Source of the DNA: Bacillus carboniphilus
GTDB lineage: Bacteria; Bacillota; Bacilli; Bacillales; JAIVKR01
Direction of reading: 5' to 3'
Length of the DNA: 64,000 nucleotides
Assembly (NCBI RefSeq): GCF_020524035.2
Contig: NZ_CP129013.1
Location: 3,031,001-3,095,000, forward strand
Shown here: positions 35,086 to 44,218 of the stretch, piece after piece
How the letters are laid out: each line of letters starts with the position of its first letter
Position numbering within the stretch: position 1 is the first letter of the stretch
Translations under genes and position numbers: made by a program
The notes under the pieces: generated by a model
What the model saw: only the letters and a program-made list of their open reading frames with translations
Database searches by the model: none
What the model was told of the DNA's origin: nothing

Positions 35086-35826
35086 ATGAAAATCGCCATC
35101 ATTACGGATGTTCATGGAAATGCTCCAGCTTTAAAGGCCGTTTTAGAAGAGCTTGATAGAAGAGAAGAAATCGAGCATATTTATTGCCTTGGCGACATGA
35201 TAGGGATCGGTCCTGACACAAATGAAGTACTCAATCTACTATTCTCTCGAAACGATCTATCAATGATGACAGGAAACCATGATGAAGCGATTATCGCATT
35301 GTCAAAAGGACAAATCTACCCCAAAAGTCATGCTCATTGTAGAGAGCACCACCAATGGATTGCGGATCGACTCGATGAGACCTTTTTAGTAAAATTAGCT
35401 GAATTACCTCGAACAATAAAGACAACGATAAATAACTTTTCGATAAGATTTATTCATTATTCTATCCCTAAAGGAAAGGAGGAAGACCCAATCAGTAACG
35501 ATCCTTTTGCTCCGATCGTTGATCCTAATCTACAAAATATAGAGAAGTTATTTAGCCATTATTGTGAGGATTTGATTGCTTTTGGTCATCATCATCCTAT
35601 TCACAATTTTAAAGGGGAAAAGACGTATTACGTAAATCCTGGTTCATTAGGGTGTAATCATAGACCAACTGCGCCGTTTTCAACCGTTCATATTGAAAAT
35701 GGAAAAATAGACGTTAGCTTTGAAGAGGTGTCCTACGATAATTCTGATTTTTTTAAATCATATCATCAATTACAAGTGCCAGACCGTGAATTTATTTTGA
35801 AGGTGTTTCATGGCAATCAACTATAA
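35086..35826 (+). CDS. metallophosphoesterase, YfcE/DUF2437-like calcineurin fold
   Basis: This 246-residue protein has the metal-binding motifs in order: DVHGN (about residues 8-12), CLGDMIGIGP (about 37-46), MTGNHDEAI (about 64-72) and, late, AFGHHHPIH (about 170-178). These define a calcineurin-like metallophosphoesterase. It likely hydrolyses phosphomonoesters, nucleotides or cyclic nucleotides. AGGAGG precedes the ATG. The DUF6544 gene starts 17 bp after its stop. Confidence 0.85.
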   Translation: MKIAIITDVHGNAPALKAVLEELDRREEIEHIYCLGDMIGIGPDTNEVLNLLFSRNDLSMMTGNHDEAIIALSKGQIYPKSHAHCREHHQWIADRLDETFLVKLAELPRTIKTTINNFSIRFIHYSIPKGKEEDPISNDPFAPIVDPNLQNIEKLFSHYCEDLIAFGHHHPIHNFKGEKTYYVNPGSLGCNHRPTAPFSTVHIENGKIDVSFEEVSYDNSDFFKSYHQLQVPDREFILKVFHGNQL

Positions 35827-35843
35827 TGGGAGTGATTGGTTGA

Positions 35844-36650
35844 GTGGGGTCCTATATTATTTTTTTACTATTATTGCTGATCGTTGTATTAATGGTGAGT
35901 AAGGTCGTCAATCAGAGGATACTTAAAAGAAAAATTCACCAAATTAATAGAGATAAGGGTAAAGTTGAATTACTTTTTAGAGAGCCAAATGATTTACCAC
36001 AACCGCTAAAAAACTATTTGAAATACACAAACTTTCTTAATAAAAAGTATATAGACAAGGTTGAGATCACACAGGGAGGTTTATTCCGAACAAAATTAGA
36101 TCAAAAGTGGATGCCTATTAAGGCCAAACAGTATATAAATACTTTAACACATTCGTTTATTTGGATTGGAAATGTAAATATGGCAAATGTTCTACCTGTT
36201 CAGGCAGTTGATCATTTTATAGAAGGAAAAGGTAGTCTTACTGTCAAACTATTTTCATGGTTAAAAGTGCAGAAAGCGACAGGACAAAAAATTGATCATG
36301 GAGAGGAAATGCGCTATTTTACAGAAATGATATGGTACCCTACTAGCTTTCTAAATTCTATTATTAATTGGGAGCTAATAGATTCAACAACCGTTTTAGG
36401 GGAATGTAAGTATTTTGAAAATGATGTTCAAGCATACTTTTATTTCAACGAAGACGGAGCGTTAACAAAGATTCATGCTAAAAGGTATCTGAATGAAGAC
36501 CGATTGTTAGATTGGGAAATCTCTTCTTTTGAATATAAAACGTTTGACGATGTGAAAATTCCCTATAAGGCAAATGTAAGTTGGAAATTAGAAAACGGAC
36601 GAGAGTTCACCTATTATCAATTGGAAATTTTAAAGATAAAATATGAGTAA
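35844..36650 (+). CDS. DUF6544-type membrane-anchored protein
   Basis: This 268-residue protein has one N-terminal membrane helix (YIIFLLLLLIVVLMVSKVV, about residues 4-22) and a mainly beta-strand domain. Segments such as ALTKIHAKRYLNEDRLLDWE and FDDVKIPYKANVSWKLENG fit the DUF6544 (formerly DUF6920) family. Function unknown. The start is GTG at 35844 with GGGAGTGA upstream. It is probably co-transcribed with the metallophosphoesterase. Confidence 0.65.
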   Translation: MGSYIIFLLLLLIVVLMVSKVVNQRILKRKIHQINRDKGKVELLFREPNDLPQPLKNYLKYTNFLNKKYIDKVEITQGGLFRTKLDQKWMPIKAKQYINTLTHSFIWIGNVNMANVLPVQAVDHFIEGKGSLTVKLFSWLKVQKATGQKIDHGEEMRYFTEMIWYPTSFLNSIINWELIDSTTVLGECKYFENDVQAYFYFNEDGALTKIHAKRYLNEDRLLDWEISSFEYKTFDDVKIPYKANVSWKLENGREFTYYQLEILKIKYE

Positions 36651-36728
36651 GTGGCATTTGTTCATAGTAGGAGAGCGAGTAGTATGAACCCCATATTTGA
36701 TTTTATATAACCTAAGATTAGAGGACCT

Positions 36729-36770
36729 CCTCCATGATTGATAATTAAAAAAATCAACAATATATGGAGG
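36729..36770 (+). promoter_or_regulatory. hairpin that pairs with the ribosome binding site of the next gene
   Basis: CCTCCAT (36729-36735) is complementary to ATGGAGG (36764-36770), which is the Shine-Dalgarno sequence of the serine hydrolase gene. A further GATT/AATC pairing lies inside. If formed in the mRNA it would hide the ribosome site, suggesting translational control. Confidence 0.5.
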
Positions 36771-36777
36771 TTATATT

Positions 36778-37911
36778 ATGAACAAAGTAAATAAAAGATA
36801 TGAACAATTGGATAAAGTCTTTGATTTCTTAGAACAAAATCGTTTGTTTAGTGGAACGGTCTTATTGTCTGAGGGAGGAAATTCCTTTTATAAAAGAGCA
36901 ATTGGTAAAAGGTCATTTCAAGAAAAACAATCGGTCGATTCTATTTTTGAAATCGCGTCCATATCAAAATCGTTCACAGCAACTGCTATAATGCTATTAG
37001 CTGATAATGGGTCAATTCGTATTGATGATCCAATAAAGAAGTTTTTTCCTCAACTACCTTATAGAGGTATATCAATTGAAAATCTATTGAATCACACTTC
37101 GGGACTAAAAGATTATATGGAATGGTTTGAAAATGAAGAAAACTGGAATCATCACAAAATAGTCAATAATCAGGATGTAGTCAATTTCTTGGAAACTATC
37201 CAGCCAAAAGAATTATTTACTGTGAACAAAAAATGGGAGTATTGTAATACAGGGTATGTTTTGCTGGCAGAAACCATTCGACTAGTGTCAAACAAAGAAT
37301 ATGGTGAGTTTTTAAATGAAAATATATTTACACCTTTAAATATGGTGAACACATCAACTTATTCACAGTTTCTAGACGGAAATTTGAAAAGGTTCGCATT
37401 GGGGTTTATGTATGATCGGAAAAAGGATATGAATTTTCTTCCAAACGAAATAGACTCACATAAATATGTTTACTTCCTTGATGGTGTGAAAGGCGATGGA
37501 GGAATAAAATCAACCGTAGAGGACCTTTTCAAATGGGAAAAATCATTTTACACAAATAAGATCTTGTCAAAAAAGTCGGTAGATTATATGTTAAAGCCTG
37601 CTAGAATCAAAAATAAAACAACTGGTTATTGTCCAGGTTTGCATAAAGAATACGGTGGCTATGGATTCGGTTGGGCGCTAGAAGAACATTCTCATTATAA
37701 AAAAATCGTATTCCATGACGGATATTGGGCTGGCTATGGGACAGGGTTAATAAGTTATCGAGATTATCACAAATCGATCATTTTATTAGGAAACCTAGAC
37801 TTTACTAAAGAAGAACTTAATAAAACCTCGCATATTTTAGCGTTAACTCTAGAAAAAATATTTTTTCATGAAGAGGTTAATTTAGAACCTTTTGAACAAT
37901 TGATCCAGTAA
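36778..37911 (+). CDS. serine hydrolase of the beta-lactamase / penicillin-binding protein fold
   Basis: This 377-residue protein carries SISK (about residues 63-66) in IFEIASISKSFTATAIM, YCN in WEYCNTGYVLLAE (about residues 153-155) and HDG in IVFHDGYWAGYGTG (about residues 313-315), the three motifs of the family. No signal peptide is seen, so it acts in the cytosol, probably as an esterase or D-amino-peptidase-like enzyme. It is only distantly similar to the 20261-21277 protein. A hairpin covers its ribosome site and a strong terminator follows it. Confidence 0.85.
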   Translation: MNKVNKRYEQLDKVFDFLEQNRLFSGTVLLSEGGNSFYKRAIGKRSFQEKQSVDSIFEIASISKSFTATAIMLLADNGSIRIDDPIKKFFPQLPYRGISIENLLNHTSGLKDYMEWFENEENWNHHKIVNNQDVVNFLETIQPKELFTVNKKWEYCNTGYVLLAETIRLVSNKEYGEFLNENIFTPLNMVNTSTYSQFLDGNLKRFALGFMYDRKKDMNFLPNEIDSHKYVYFLDGVKGDGGIKSTVEDLFKWEKSFYTNKILSKKSVDYMLKPARIKNKTTGYCPGLHKEYGGYGFGWALEEHSHYKKIVFHDGYWAGYGTGLISYRDYHKSIILLGNLDFTKEELNKTSHILALTLEKIFFHEEVNLEPFEQLIQ

Positions 37912-37925
37912 TTGATAGGGATAAG

Positions 37926-37949
37926 AAGGGGGGCGATCCCCTTTTTTTT
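37926..37949 (+). terminator. intrinsic terminator after the serine hydrolase gene
   Basis: AAGGGG (37926-37931) pairs with CCCCTT (37938-37943) and is followed by a run of eight T residues. It argues against any start of the next gene before 37950. Confidence 0.8.
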
Positions 37950-37986
37950 AGCACAAAGAAATAAAAGAAGTGAAGGAGAATCAGTG

Positions 37987-38442
37987 GTGAACATTTTAGA
38001 GTTAAGGAAAGTGGTTGGAAATGTCCCTTTAACTGTATGTGCAGCAGGAGTACTCATCTTGGATGATCAAAATAGGGTTTTATTAATTAAAAGAGGGGAT
38101 GACGGAAATTGGTGTATCCCTGGTGGAGTAATGGATACAGGAGAAAGTGTATATGAATCGACTAAAAGAGAAGTCTTTGAGGAAACAAATATGACCTTGA
38201 ATCAAATGGATCTTTTCAATGTTTACTCTGGGCAGGAACAGCATCATATTTATCCAAATGGCGACGAAGTTTACTTTGTAAATATTGTGTTTATAACAAA
38301 ATCCTTTAGTGGTATGGTACAAACTGATGGTATAGAAAGCAAAGACTTTCGCTTCTTTGAATTGAAGCAGATACCTCTGGATTTATCACCAACGAATAAA
38401 CCTTTTTTAGAGGATTTAGGTTTGTATCTTGAGGGGAATTGA
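37987..38442 (+). CDS. NUDIX hydrolase
   Basis: This protein of about 151 residues has a NUDIX box beginning GGVMDTGESVYESTKREVFEE (about residues 45-65). The preceding strand is VCAAGVLILDDQNRVLLIKRG and the following region (SGQEQHHIYPNGDEVYFV) fits the ADP-ribose pyrophosphatase-like group. It removes a nucleoside diphosphate-linked leaving group; the substrate is unknown. GTG at 37987 is the start (GGAG 8 bases upstream, after the terminator at 37926-37949). Confidence 0.85.
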   Translation: MNILELRKVVGNVPLTVCAAGVLILDDQNRVLLIKRGDDGNWCIPGGVMDTGESVYESTKREVFEETNMTLNQMDLFNVYSGQEQHHIYPNGDEVYFVNIVFITKSFSGMVQTDGIESKDFRFFELKQIPLDLSPTNKPFLEDLGLYLEGN

Positions 38443-38529
38443 TCGATGTTCCCGAAAAAATTAGTGACTACTTAGAAGGATTCGGTAAAAGTAATTAATA
38501 CAAAACTGAATGAAAGAAGGTTTGTGAAG

Positions 38530-39345
38530 ATGAAAAAGATACTAGTTGGATTCATTTTTCTTTTGATCGTTTTTTCTGGATGCGAAATAATGAATGATAA
38601 ATCGTCCGAAGCTACTTCAAAAGGTATGAATCAAAGTGTAGAAACATTAGAAATGCAATCTGGCAGTTCAACATCTTTAGAAACATCAAAGGAAAAAGTG
38701 ATTGTTGAGGGTGTCTGGATGGCAATGGGGAAAGAGGATAGGGTAAAGAGCACTTGGTATTTTAATAGAGGACAGTTAGTAGTGAATTATGTGAATGATT
38801 TTTTTTATGTGGTCGAAAAAAATATGGATTCTAATGGGTATACGGTTGTTACGATAAAAAATAATAATGAAAAAAAACATGCCTTGTTGTTGAAGGGCAA
38901 TGGTCCTAACCTTGAAGGTATTACTGTAGAAGATGAAGAATATGACCAATATTTAGCTGATGGTACGGTACCAGATGGACAATTAATCGAATTTAATCTT
39001 CTTCAAAATGGATGGGGAAGTATGGAGGAAGCAATTGAATTTTGGGAGAATACATATAAGAATAGTGATAATGAAATCTCTAAAAATATAACATGGGAAA
39101 ATTATCACCCTGATTTGTGGAGTATAGTTAAGGATGGAACATCAGGAAACACGATCACGTTACACTTTACTAATATTAGTGGAGCTGGTGGTAGCTATGT
39201 TCAACTTGTTAAAAATGAGGAGACTACAGTTATCACTGACTTTGGTGGAAATGCTGCGTATCCAAATGATCCTAGCAATAGATATACTGTACAGAATGAT
39301 GATTATAAAGTGATTAAGGCAGAAGAGTTGTGGAAGAAGGAATAA
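38530..39345 (+). CDS. putative lipoprotein
   Basis: This 271-residue protein has a lipoprotein signal (KKILVGFIFLLIVFSGC, Cys at about 17), a Ser/Thr-rich linker (about 20-55), then a middle beta region (GVWMAMGKEDRVKSTWYFNRG) and a C-terminal part with FGGNAAYPNDPSNRYTV. The end resembles secreted DUF4767-like domains, but this is weak. It should sit on the outer face of the membrane. GAAGG lies before the ATG. Confidence 0.6.
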   Translation: MKKILVGFIFLLIVFSGCEIMNDKSSEATSKGMNQSVETLEMQSGSSTSLETSKEKVIVEGVWMAMGKEDRVKSTWYFNRGQLVVNYVNDFFYVVEKNMDSNGYTVVTIKNNNEKKHALLLKGNGPNLEGITVEDEEYDQYLADGTVPDGQLIEFNLLQNGWGSMEEAIEFWENTYKNSDNEISKNITWENYHPDLWSIVKDGTSGNTITLHFTNISGAGGSYVQLVKNEETTVITDFGGNAAYPNDPSNRYTVQNDDYKVIKAEELWKKE

Positions 39346-39464
39346 ATATAAATAGGTATTGGGTATAAATGTTACATATAGTAGTAACATAAAACAATCT
39401 TAAAACGGTCATGCTATAGTTAAAAGTTAAGTGCGTCACAATGAATTTCAGAAACAAGAATAAA

Positions 39465-39725
39465 CTACGGGTTCCTTAAAGTATCGTCATGGTGCCCACA
39501 GTTTCGCATTATAAACGTGTTCGGTTTCTCCCATTTAAAAGTAATTCTTAAATCCATATTAGCACTAATTTCCCAAAGGTCATTGTATCCAGTCATTTTT
39601 TTCATTCTTAAGGAAGGATGCGAGAAGTCGGTATCGAACTGAATTAAAGCTTTTTTAATAAGCTTTTGAGATTGAAGGTCTAATTTTTTGTAGTTTTTCT
39701 TAAAACGCTTAGATAAAATCAACAT
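39465..39725 (-). CDS. RelE/YafQ-like toxin of a type II toxin-antitoxin pair
   Basis: This 86-residue protein starts with SKRFKKNYKKLDLQSQKL and ends WEKPNTFIMRNCGHHDDTL, with LRMKKMTGYNDLWEISANMDLRI between, as in RelE/YafQ/HigB-type ribosome-dependent mRNA interferases. The basic core and the late HHD fit catalytic residues of the YafQ group. It is 5 bp after an AbrB-type antitoxin gene on the same strand. It would cleave mRNA in the ribosome when the antitoxin is lost. Confidence 0.8.
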   Translation of the reverse strand: MLILSKRFKKNYKKLDLQSQKLIKKALIQFDTDFSHPSLRMKKMTGYNDLWEISANMDLRITFKWEKPNTFIMRNCGHHDDTLRNP

Positions 39726-39730
39726 TAAAT

Positions 39731-40048
39731 CTATTCCTCTTCGTCTTTCTCATCATCGCTATCTAACCAATCAATAGCATCATGAGCATTTTCAAACACA
39801 TAAACGTGGCCTTCTTCTATATCCTTTTGAGCTTCTTTATCTTCTTTTTGCCATTTTTCGGTAAAAAACCAAGCTTGATCTTTAGGTATCTGTACCGTAG
39901 GAACTAAGGTCATTACCCCGTTATTATCTAATCTTAATTCTAGTGTATCACCCTCGTTGACATCCAATTCTTCCAAGAAAGCTTTCGGTAAAGTAACTTG
40001 TCCCCGGTTTCTTAATTTTATATTGGCTTTTTTCACTTCATTTTTCAT
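39731..40048 (-). CDS. AbrB/MazE-type antitoxin
   Basis: This 105-residue protein has an N-terminal swapped-hairpin AbrB domain (KLRNRGQVTLPKAFLEELDVNEGDTLEL, about residues 11-38) that would bind its own promoter. The acidic, helical C-terminus (KWQKEDKEAQKDIEEGHVYVF...DDEKDEEE) would wrap the toxin. AAAGGGG precedes the ATG. AbrB-type antitoxins are most often paired with PemK- or PIN-type toxins, so pairing with a RelE fold is less usual. The 325 bp upstream (to 40372) holds a TATATAAT-like -10 near 40111 and the palindrome at 40310. Confidence 0.8.
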   Translation of the reverse strand: MKNEVKKANIKLRNRGQVTLPKAFLEELDVNEGDTLELRLDNNGVMTLVPTVQIPKDQAWFFTEKWQKEDKEAQKDIEEGHVYVFENAHDAIDWLDSDDEKDEEE

Positions 40049-40309
40049 GTCTTCTAATCCCCTTTCGGATCTTTTTGAAGTAAGTATAAATATCTTTTCT
40101 TTTTATTATATAGGAAAGTCAGGGGTCCTTCCTTTTTTATTTACATATTAACACGCTTGTTCGTTTGCCATAATGTTTATCTTTATATGTTACTAATATC
40201 GGTAATATTAGTGAGCTTGAATCATTAATACCTAAATAAATTAGCTTTTCGAAATAATAATGGGTAGTCAATAAATATATTTCAAAAAATGGTCAATCTA
40301 CTGTAATCC

Positions 40310-40333
40310 ATATTTCGATCAAAATCGAAATAT
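40310..40333. promoter_or_regulatory. 24-bp operator-like palindrome
   Basis: ATATTTCGAT (40310-40319) is repeated inverted as ATCGAAATAT (40324-40333) around CAAA. It lies between the toxin-antitoxin operon and the flavin reductase fragment, about 40 bp before the latter, and may be an operator for either. No recognised regulator is next to it. Confidence 0.5.
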
Positions 40334-40372
40334 TTAGACATTACAATAATACAGCATAGGGGGAGTGATTAG

Positions 40373-40537
40373 GTGAAACAATTATCAAAAGATATTGAAA
40401 CAAAAATGATTAACCCAAAAATTTTATATTATGGTACGCCTGTTATTCTACTTACTACATTGCTATTAATGCACTGTCTGATAATTGAATTTTTCTTAAG
40501 TGTTAATTTCGGCTTTCTCCAATTAATTCGATCTTAA
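40373..40537 (+). pseudogene. N-terminal fragment of a flavin reductase / PNPOx-like protein
   Basis: GTG at 40373 follows GGGGGAGTG and encodes KQLSKDIETKMINPKILYYG, then TPVILLTTL, the normal start of a flavin reductase-like split-barrel protein. After that the sequence changes to unrelated residues and stops at 40537. The rest of the gene has been deleted. The 40538-40753 stretch contains nothing else recognisable. Confidence 0.6.
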
Positions 40538-40753
40538 CCACCTGCTTATATTAATAGATTGGATATAAGTGTTAAGTTATGGTGGTTTCAGCGTATCATA
40601 AGGAGGAATTTTTGGAAATAAACAAATGGTTGTAGTGTAGCTTTTTTTCTATTAGATTTAAGGGTTTTTTATATAAAAAGGGTTGTAATATTAGTGATTT
40701 TTTGGAATGATTGTATTTATATTTATTTGAAATTTCCAACTTTGGAGGCTGAA

Positions 40754-41424
40754 ATGCAAAACATATATTTTTTACACGGCTTTATGGGAACGGCGCAATC
40801 ACATTTTTCTCACCAAATCGAACACTATCAAAATAAATATGAAATAAACACAATTGATTTACCAGGACATGGTAAGTCTTCAATGGAAGCTTCGGAAAAC
40901 TATTTTGAACAAGCCATTCAGTATGTAATAAAGAGAATAAAGGAACAAGGACCAGGAGTTAAGGTGCGTCACTAGCGATACATATTGCTATACGAGAACC
41001 AGATCTAGTAAAAGGGATTGTACTAACTGGTTATACTCCTTTTATTCCTGAAGAGTTAGAAGAAGTAATGGAAAACCGATATCAATATTTCATGAATATT
41101 GAAGAGAATGATCAAGAAATAGCTAACCTTTTTAGGCAACTACATGGTGATAAGTGGAGGGGAACCATGAAAAATGTTCTCCATGAGATGACGTTTCATT
41201 ATCCTGTTGTTAGTGAGAGGGATATACGAAATTTACAGGTTCCAATGATGCTGGTTAACGGAAGTAATACTTTGCATGAGGTAGAATCCGTTTCTTATGT
41301 CAAGAAAATCAACAGCGATATTGAGATAGGACTTGTGCCATATGCCGGTCATACAGCAAATATGGAGCAACCACAACTATACAATCAAATTTTAGATGCT
41401 TTTTTAAACAAAATACGAGATTAA
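40754..41424 (+). pseudogene. alpha/beta hydrolase lacking its nucleophile segment
   Basis: ATG 40754 (GGAGG upstream) starts MQNIYFLHGFMGTAQSHFS with the oxyanion HGFMG, then DLPGHGKS, as in MenH-like hydrolases. At about 40960-40970 the frame shifts and the expected GxSxG stretch is missing: KEQGPGVKV is followed directly, in another frame, by SLAIHIAIREPDLVKGIVL. The remainder has the acid region LVNGSNTLHEVESV and the His in PYAGHTANMEQP. Deletion of the catalytic Ser makes this a non-functional gene. Confidence 0.8.
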
Positions 41425-41442
41425 GAGAATGGGAGATTAGGA

Positions 41443-41855
41443 TGGGTTAGATAGAGGAGTTACGAAAACTAGTTGAAACGAAACCTTTAAATTTAGAAGG
41501 TGTCGCCGTAGCTGTTATCAATGAACAAGGTGAAATTTTATTACAAAAAAGACAGGATGGATTTTTGGGGAGTTCCAAGTGGATTCATTGAATTAGGATA
41601 ATCAACCAAGGAAGCACGCATAAAAGAAATGCTTGAGGAAACAGGTATTGAAGTAGGTAGGCTTGATTTATTGAATGTGTACTCTATGGAGATGAGTTTT
41701 TCCAATTACGGTTGCCCATTTGTCAGAAGAGATTAAAGATGGTCATTTAAAGATGATGGCAATGAAACTTTGTAAGCAAAATTCTTTGATTCTACAAGTC
41801 TACCAGACAACCTTAAGCCCCTTATATAAAATATAGTCAAACAATACTTTGCATG
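41443..41855 (+). pseudogene. second decayed NUDIX hydrolase
   Basis: Reading through several breaks gives IEELRKLVETKPLNLEGVAV, AVINEQGEILLQKRQDGF, a frameshift where WGVPGGFIELGES is expected, a stop, then STKEARIKEMLEETGIEVGRLDLLNVYS. This is the YtkD/ADP-ribose-type NUDIX layout with the box destroyed. Later pieces (FFDSTSLPDNL, IVKQYFA) mark the C-terminus near 41855. Confidence 0.75.
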
Positions 41856-41917
41856 ATAACCCCCAAAAAACTTTTTGAAGGTAATTGATTGAGAGGACGA
41901 AGGAGGAGTGGGTGAAT

Positions 41918-42469
41918 ATGACAATGATAAATCGTTTTACTTACAAGTCTAAAAGTGGGAAAACTATTATGGTTAGAGAAGCGAATGAATTAGATGAAGA
42001 AAAGTTCCTTGACTATACAACTCAAGCTTTACGAGATGCTCCTTATATGCTGACGACTTTGGAAGATATAGAAAATATGACCGTACAAGAAGGGAGAAGC
42101 GTAATAAAAGGAGTGAAAGAACTACCTAACTATGCACTGTTTATTGCGGAGATAGATAACCATATAGTTGGATCAATTGATTTTAAAAACGGGGATAAAG
42201 AAAAAATGCGTCATCAAGGTTCTATAGCAATGACGGTACATCCTGACTTTCGAAATGATGGAATAGGTAGAGCACTTCTTGAAACATTACTTGGATGGGC
42301 AAAAAATAACACAGCAATTGAAAAAGTCTCCCTTAGAGTAATGGAAAGGAATGTAGGAGCCATTCGTCTATATAAGAAATTCGGTTTTCTTGAAGAAGGA
42401 AGAGAAGTAAGGGGGATAAAAGAAAAGGAAGGATATCAAGATTTAATATTAATGGCTATTTTTGTTTAG
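41918..42469 (+). CDS. GNAT acetyltransferase
   Basis: This 183-residue protein has the GNAT core VPDFRNDGIGRAL-like loop as HPDFRNDGIGRALLETLLGW (about residues 105-124) and the C-terminal LRVMERNVGAIRLYKKFGFLEEG. It matches YhhY/SpeG-like N-acetyltransferases. The start at 41918 follows AAGGAGGAGTGG; the in-frame ATG at 41885 lacks a site. It is the first of three small genes (with the kinase and another GNAT gene) on the same strand. Confidence 0.85.
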   Translation: MTMINRFTYKSKSGKTIMVREANELDEEKFLDYTTQALRDAPYMLTTLEDIENMTVQEGRSVIKGVKELPNYALFIAEIDNHIVGSIDFKNGDKEKMRHQGSIAMTVHPDFRNDGIGRALLETLLGWAKNNTAIEKVSLRVMERNVGAIRLYKKFGFLEEGREVRGIKEKEGYQDLILMAIFV

Positions 42470-42513
42470 GTTGTCCAAATTAATTACTCTTATGATTGAA
42501 GGAGTTTACTGAA

Positions 42514-43614
42514 ATGAAATTCCTCACAACAGAAAAGATATCAGAGCTTGAGCTTATTAACTATGCGTTGAAGAAAGAAGGGGTGAGAGAACTTTCCCAT
42601 AAAACGGAGATTAATAAATTAGGAGAAGGGGCATGGCATTACGCCTATTTAATTGAAAAGGAGCAACTTGTTCTTCGAATTCCTAAAAGAACTGCCTACG
42701 ATCAAGCAGTCGTGTTTAACCGGGAAGAATTGATGGTAGAGTATGCCTCAACAAAAGCGTTTTATCAGCATGCTAACAAAGCTAAAGAAGGCGTATGTCC
42801 AACGTATTTTAATTACTTTGTACAAGCAGAATTGACCTATACGATGGAATCTTTTTTGGGGGAATCTATCGCAATCGGAAACCAAACGATCGAACAGTCC
42901 AAGTATTATGGAAGAGAGTTAGGAGAGGTATTTCTCGCTCTTGAAAGTCTAGATCCTCCTTTTGAAGGAATAGGTTACTTACAAATGGGGGGGAATGGTG
43001 AATTAAAAGGTCAAATTGATATGGATTTGAAAGAGTTCATTCTTCAAGAAACAAAAGATTACGTGAATGAACTGAATTCCTTAATTTCAAGTGATTTCGA
43101 ATTTGATAAAGAAAAAGTGTTGGAAACAGCCCGGAAAATATTTTTAAGTCGTTCAATAGAAAGTGAAAAAAGGGTATTGACGAATCAAGATACGTCTCCA
43201 GAAAATATTATTTTCGCCAAGACAGGAGTCAAGATCATAGATCCTTATCCACTTATATATTCAGGAAGTTCGCTAGCTGCCAATCACGTTTTCAATTACT
43301 CTACCTTCTTTCCCACGGCTAATGACACGATTAGGTATGGAAGAGGAAATTATCATTTGTATAAACATCATTTACAAGCCAACGCAGAAGGATTTATTGA
43401 AGGCTATACCGATGGCTCTTTACAGAAACGAAGAAATATAAATGCTGAATGTTTTTTTAAACTCGTTTCTATGGCTGATATCCACTACCAATTATTAAAT
43501 GAAAAGTCCCTCAATCGTGAACAAACCATTCGCTTTGGCACAAAAGAACAAATAGAAAAACGTTTAAAGTTATACCTATATGAACTTGAATGCTTTTCTT
43601 TAAGCATGATTTAA
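42514..43614 (+). CDS. aminoglycoside phosphotransferase-like kinase
   Basis: This 366-residue protein has a protein-kinase-like fold: a glycine-poor N-lobe with INKLGEGAWHYAYLIE, the ATP Lys in LVLRIPK, and a catalytic loop TNQDTSPENIIF (about residues 235-246, Asp238), followed by the metal Asp in VKIIDPYPL. The family phosphorylates antibiotics, choline or sugars. HGD of classical enzymes is replaced by NQD here, so the substrate may differ. AAGGAG precedes the ATG. Confidence 0.7.
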   Translation: MKFLTTEKISELELINYALKKEGVRELSHKTEINKLGEGAWHYAYLIEKEQLVLRIPKRTAYDQAVVFNREELMVEYASTKAFYQHANKAKEGVCPTYFNYFVQAELTYTMESFLGESIAIGNQTIEQSKYYGRELGEVFLALESLDPPFEGIGYLQMGGNGELKGQIDMDLKEFILQETKDYVNELNSLISSDFEFDKEKVLETARKIFLSRSIESEKRVLTNQDTSPENIIFAKTGVKIIDPYPLIYSGSSLAANHVFNYSTFFPTANDTIRYGRGNYHLYKHHLQANAEGFIEGYTDGSLQKRRNINAECFFKLVSMADIHYQLLNEKSLNREQTIRFGTKEQIEKRLKLYLYELECFSLSMI

Positions 43615-43649
43615 AGAATAAATAGGCTAGTTATGAAGAGTGATTTCAT

Positions 43650-44171
43650 ATGCGAAAGAAACGGGTGATGTTTATGATAATTAGACAATTGAAACCACAA
43701 GATGCGGAAAACTATCTTTACTTAAGACTAGAAGCTTTATTAAATAATCCTGAATCTTTTGCCTCTAGTTATGAAGAGGAAAAGACTCGATCTATCGAAA
43801 AATATAAGAAAAGGTTTGAATCCTCTGGTTCTTATACATATGGTGCTTTTCAAAATGATGAATTAATTGGTGTCGTTACTTTAGTGGAAGAAAGAAGTGT
43901 AAAACTTAGTCATAGAGCAACGATTGTAGCCATGTATGTTTCTTCATCAAGACGCGGGCTCGGAATAGGAAAGAACTTAATGAAGAGAGCGATTCAAAAA
44001 GCACGAGAGTTAGAAAGGATAGAGCAAATATATTTAACGGTTGTTTCTACAAATAATGCTGCTAGAAGCTTATACTCATCTTTAGGTTTTGAGGTTTATG
44101 GAATTGACAAGCGGGCATTAAAAGTAAATGGTATCTATTTTGATGAAGAGCTCATGGTTTTATTTTTATAG
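43650..44171 (+). CDS. GNAT acetyltransferase
   Basis: This 173-residue protein contains MIIRQLKPQDAENYLYLRLEAL, the acetyl-CoA region VAMYVSSSRRGLGIGKNLMK (about residues 98-117) and VVSTNNAARSLYSSLGFEVYG, a standard GNAT. The start could be 43650, 43668 or 43674; the last (MIIRQLK) matches family starts best. Substrate unknown. An IS and a repeat follow directly. Confidence 0.8.
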   Translation: MRKKRVMFMIIRQLKPQDAENYLYLRLEALLNNPESFASSYEEEKTRSIEKYKKRFESSGSYTYGAFQNDELIGVVTLVEERSVKLSHRATIVAMYVSSSRRGLGIGKNLMKRAIQKARELERIEQIYLTVVSTNNAARSLYSSLGFEVYGIDKRALKVNGIYFDEELMVLFL

Positions 44172-44218
44172 TACAGTTGATATGCAAAAATCTCTAAAAG
44201 TACGTGTTAAAAAAGTAA

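Noticed and set aside
37912-37986. Longer N-terminus for the NUDIX protein at 37987
   Set aside because: The extension would run through the terminator of the previous gene, and its residues are not family-like.
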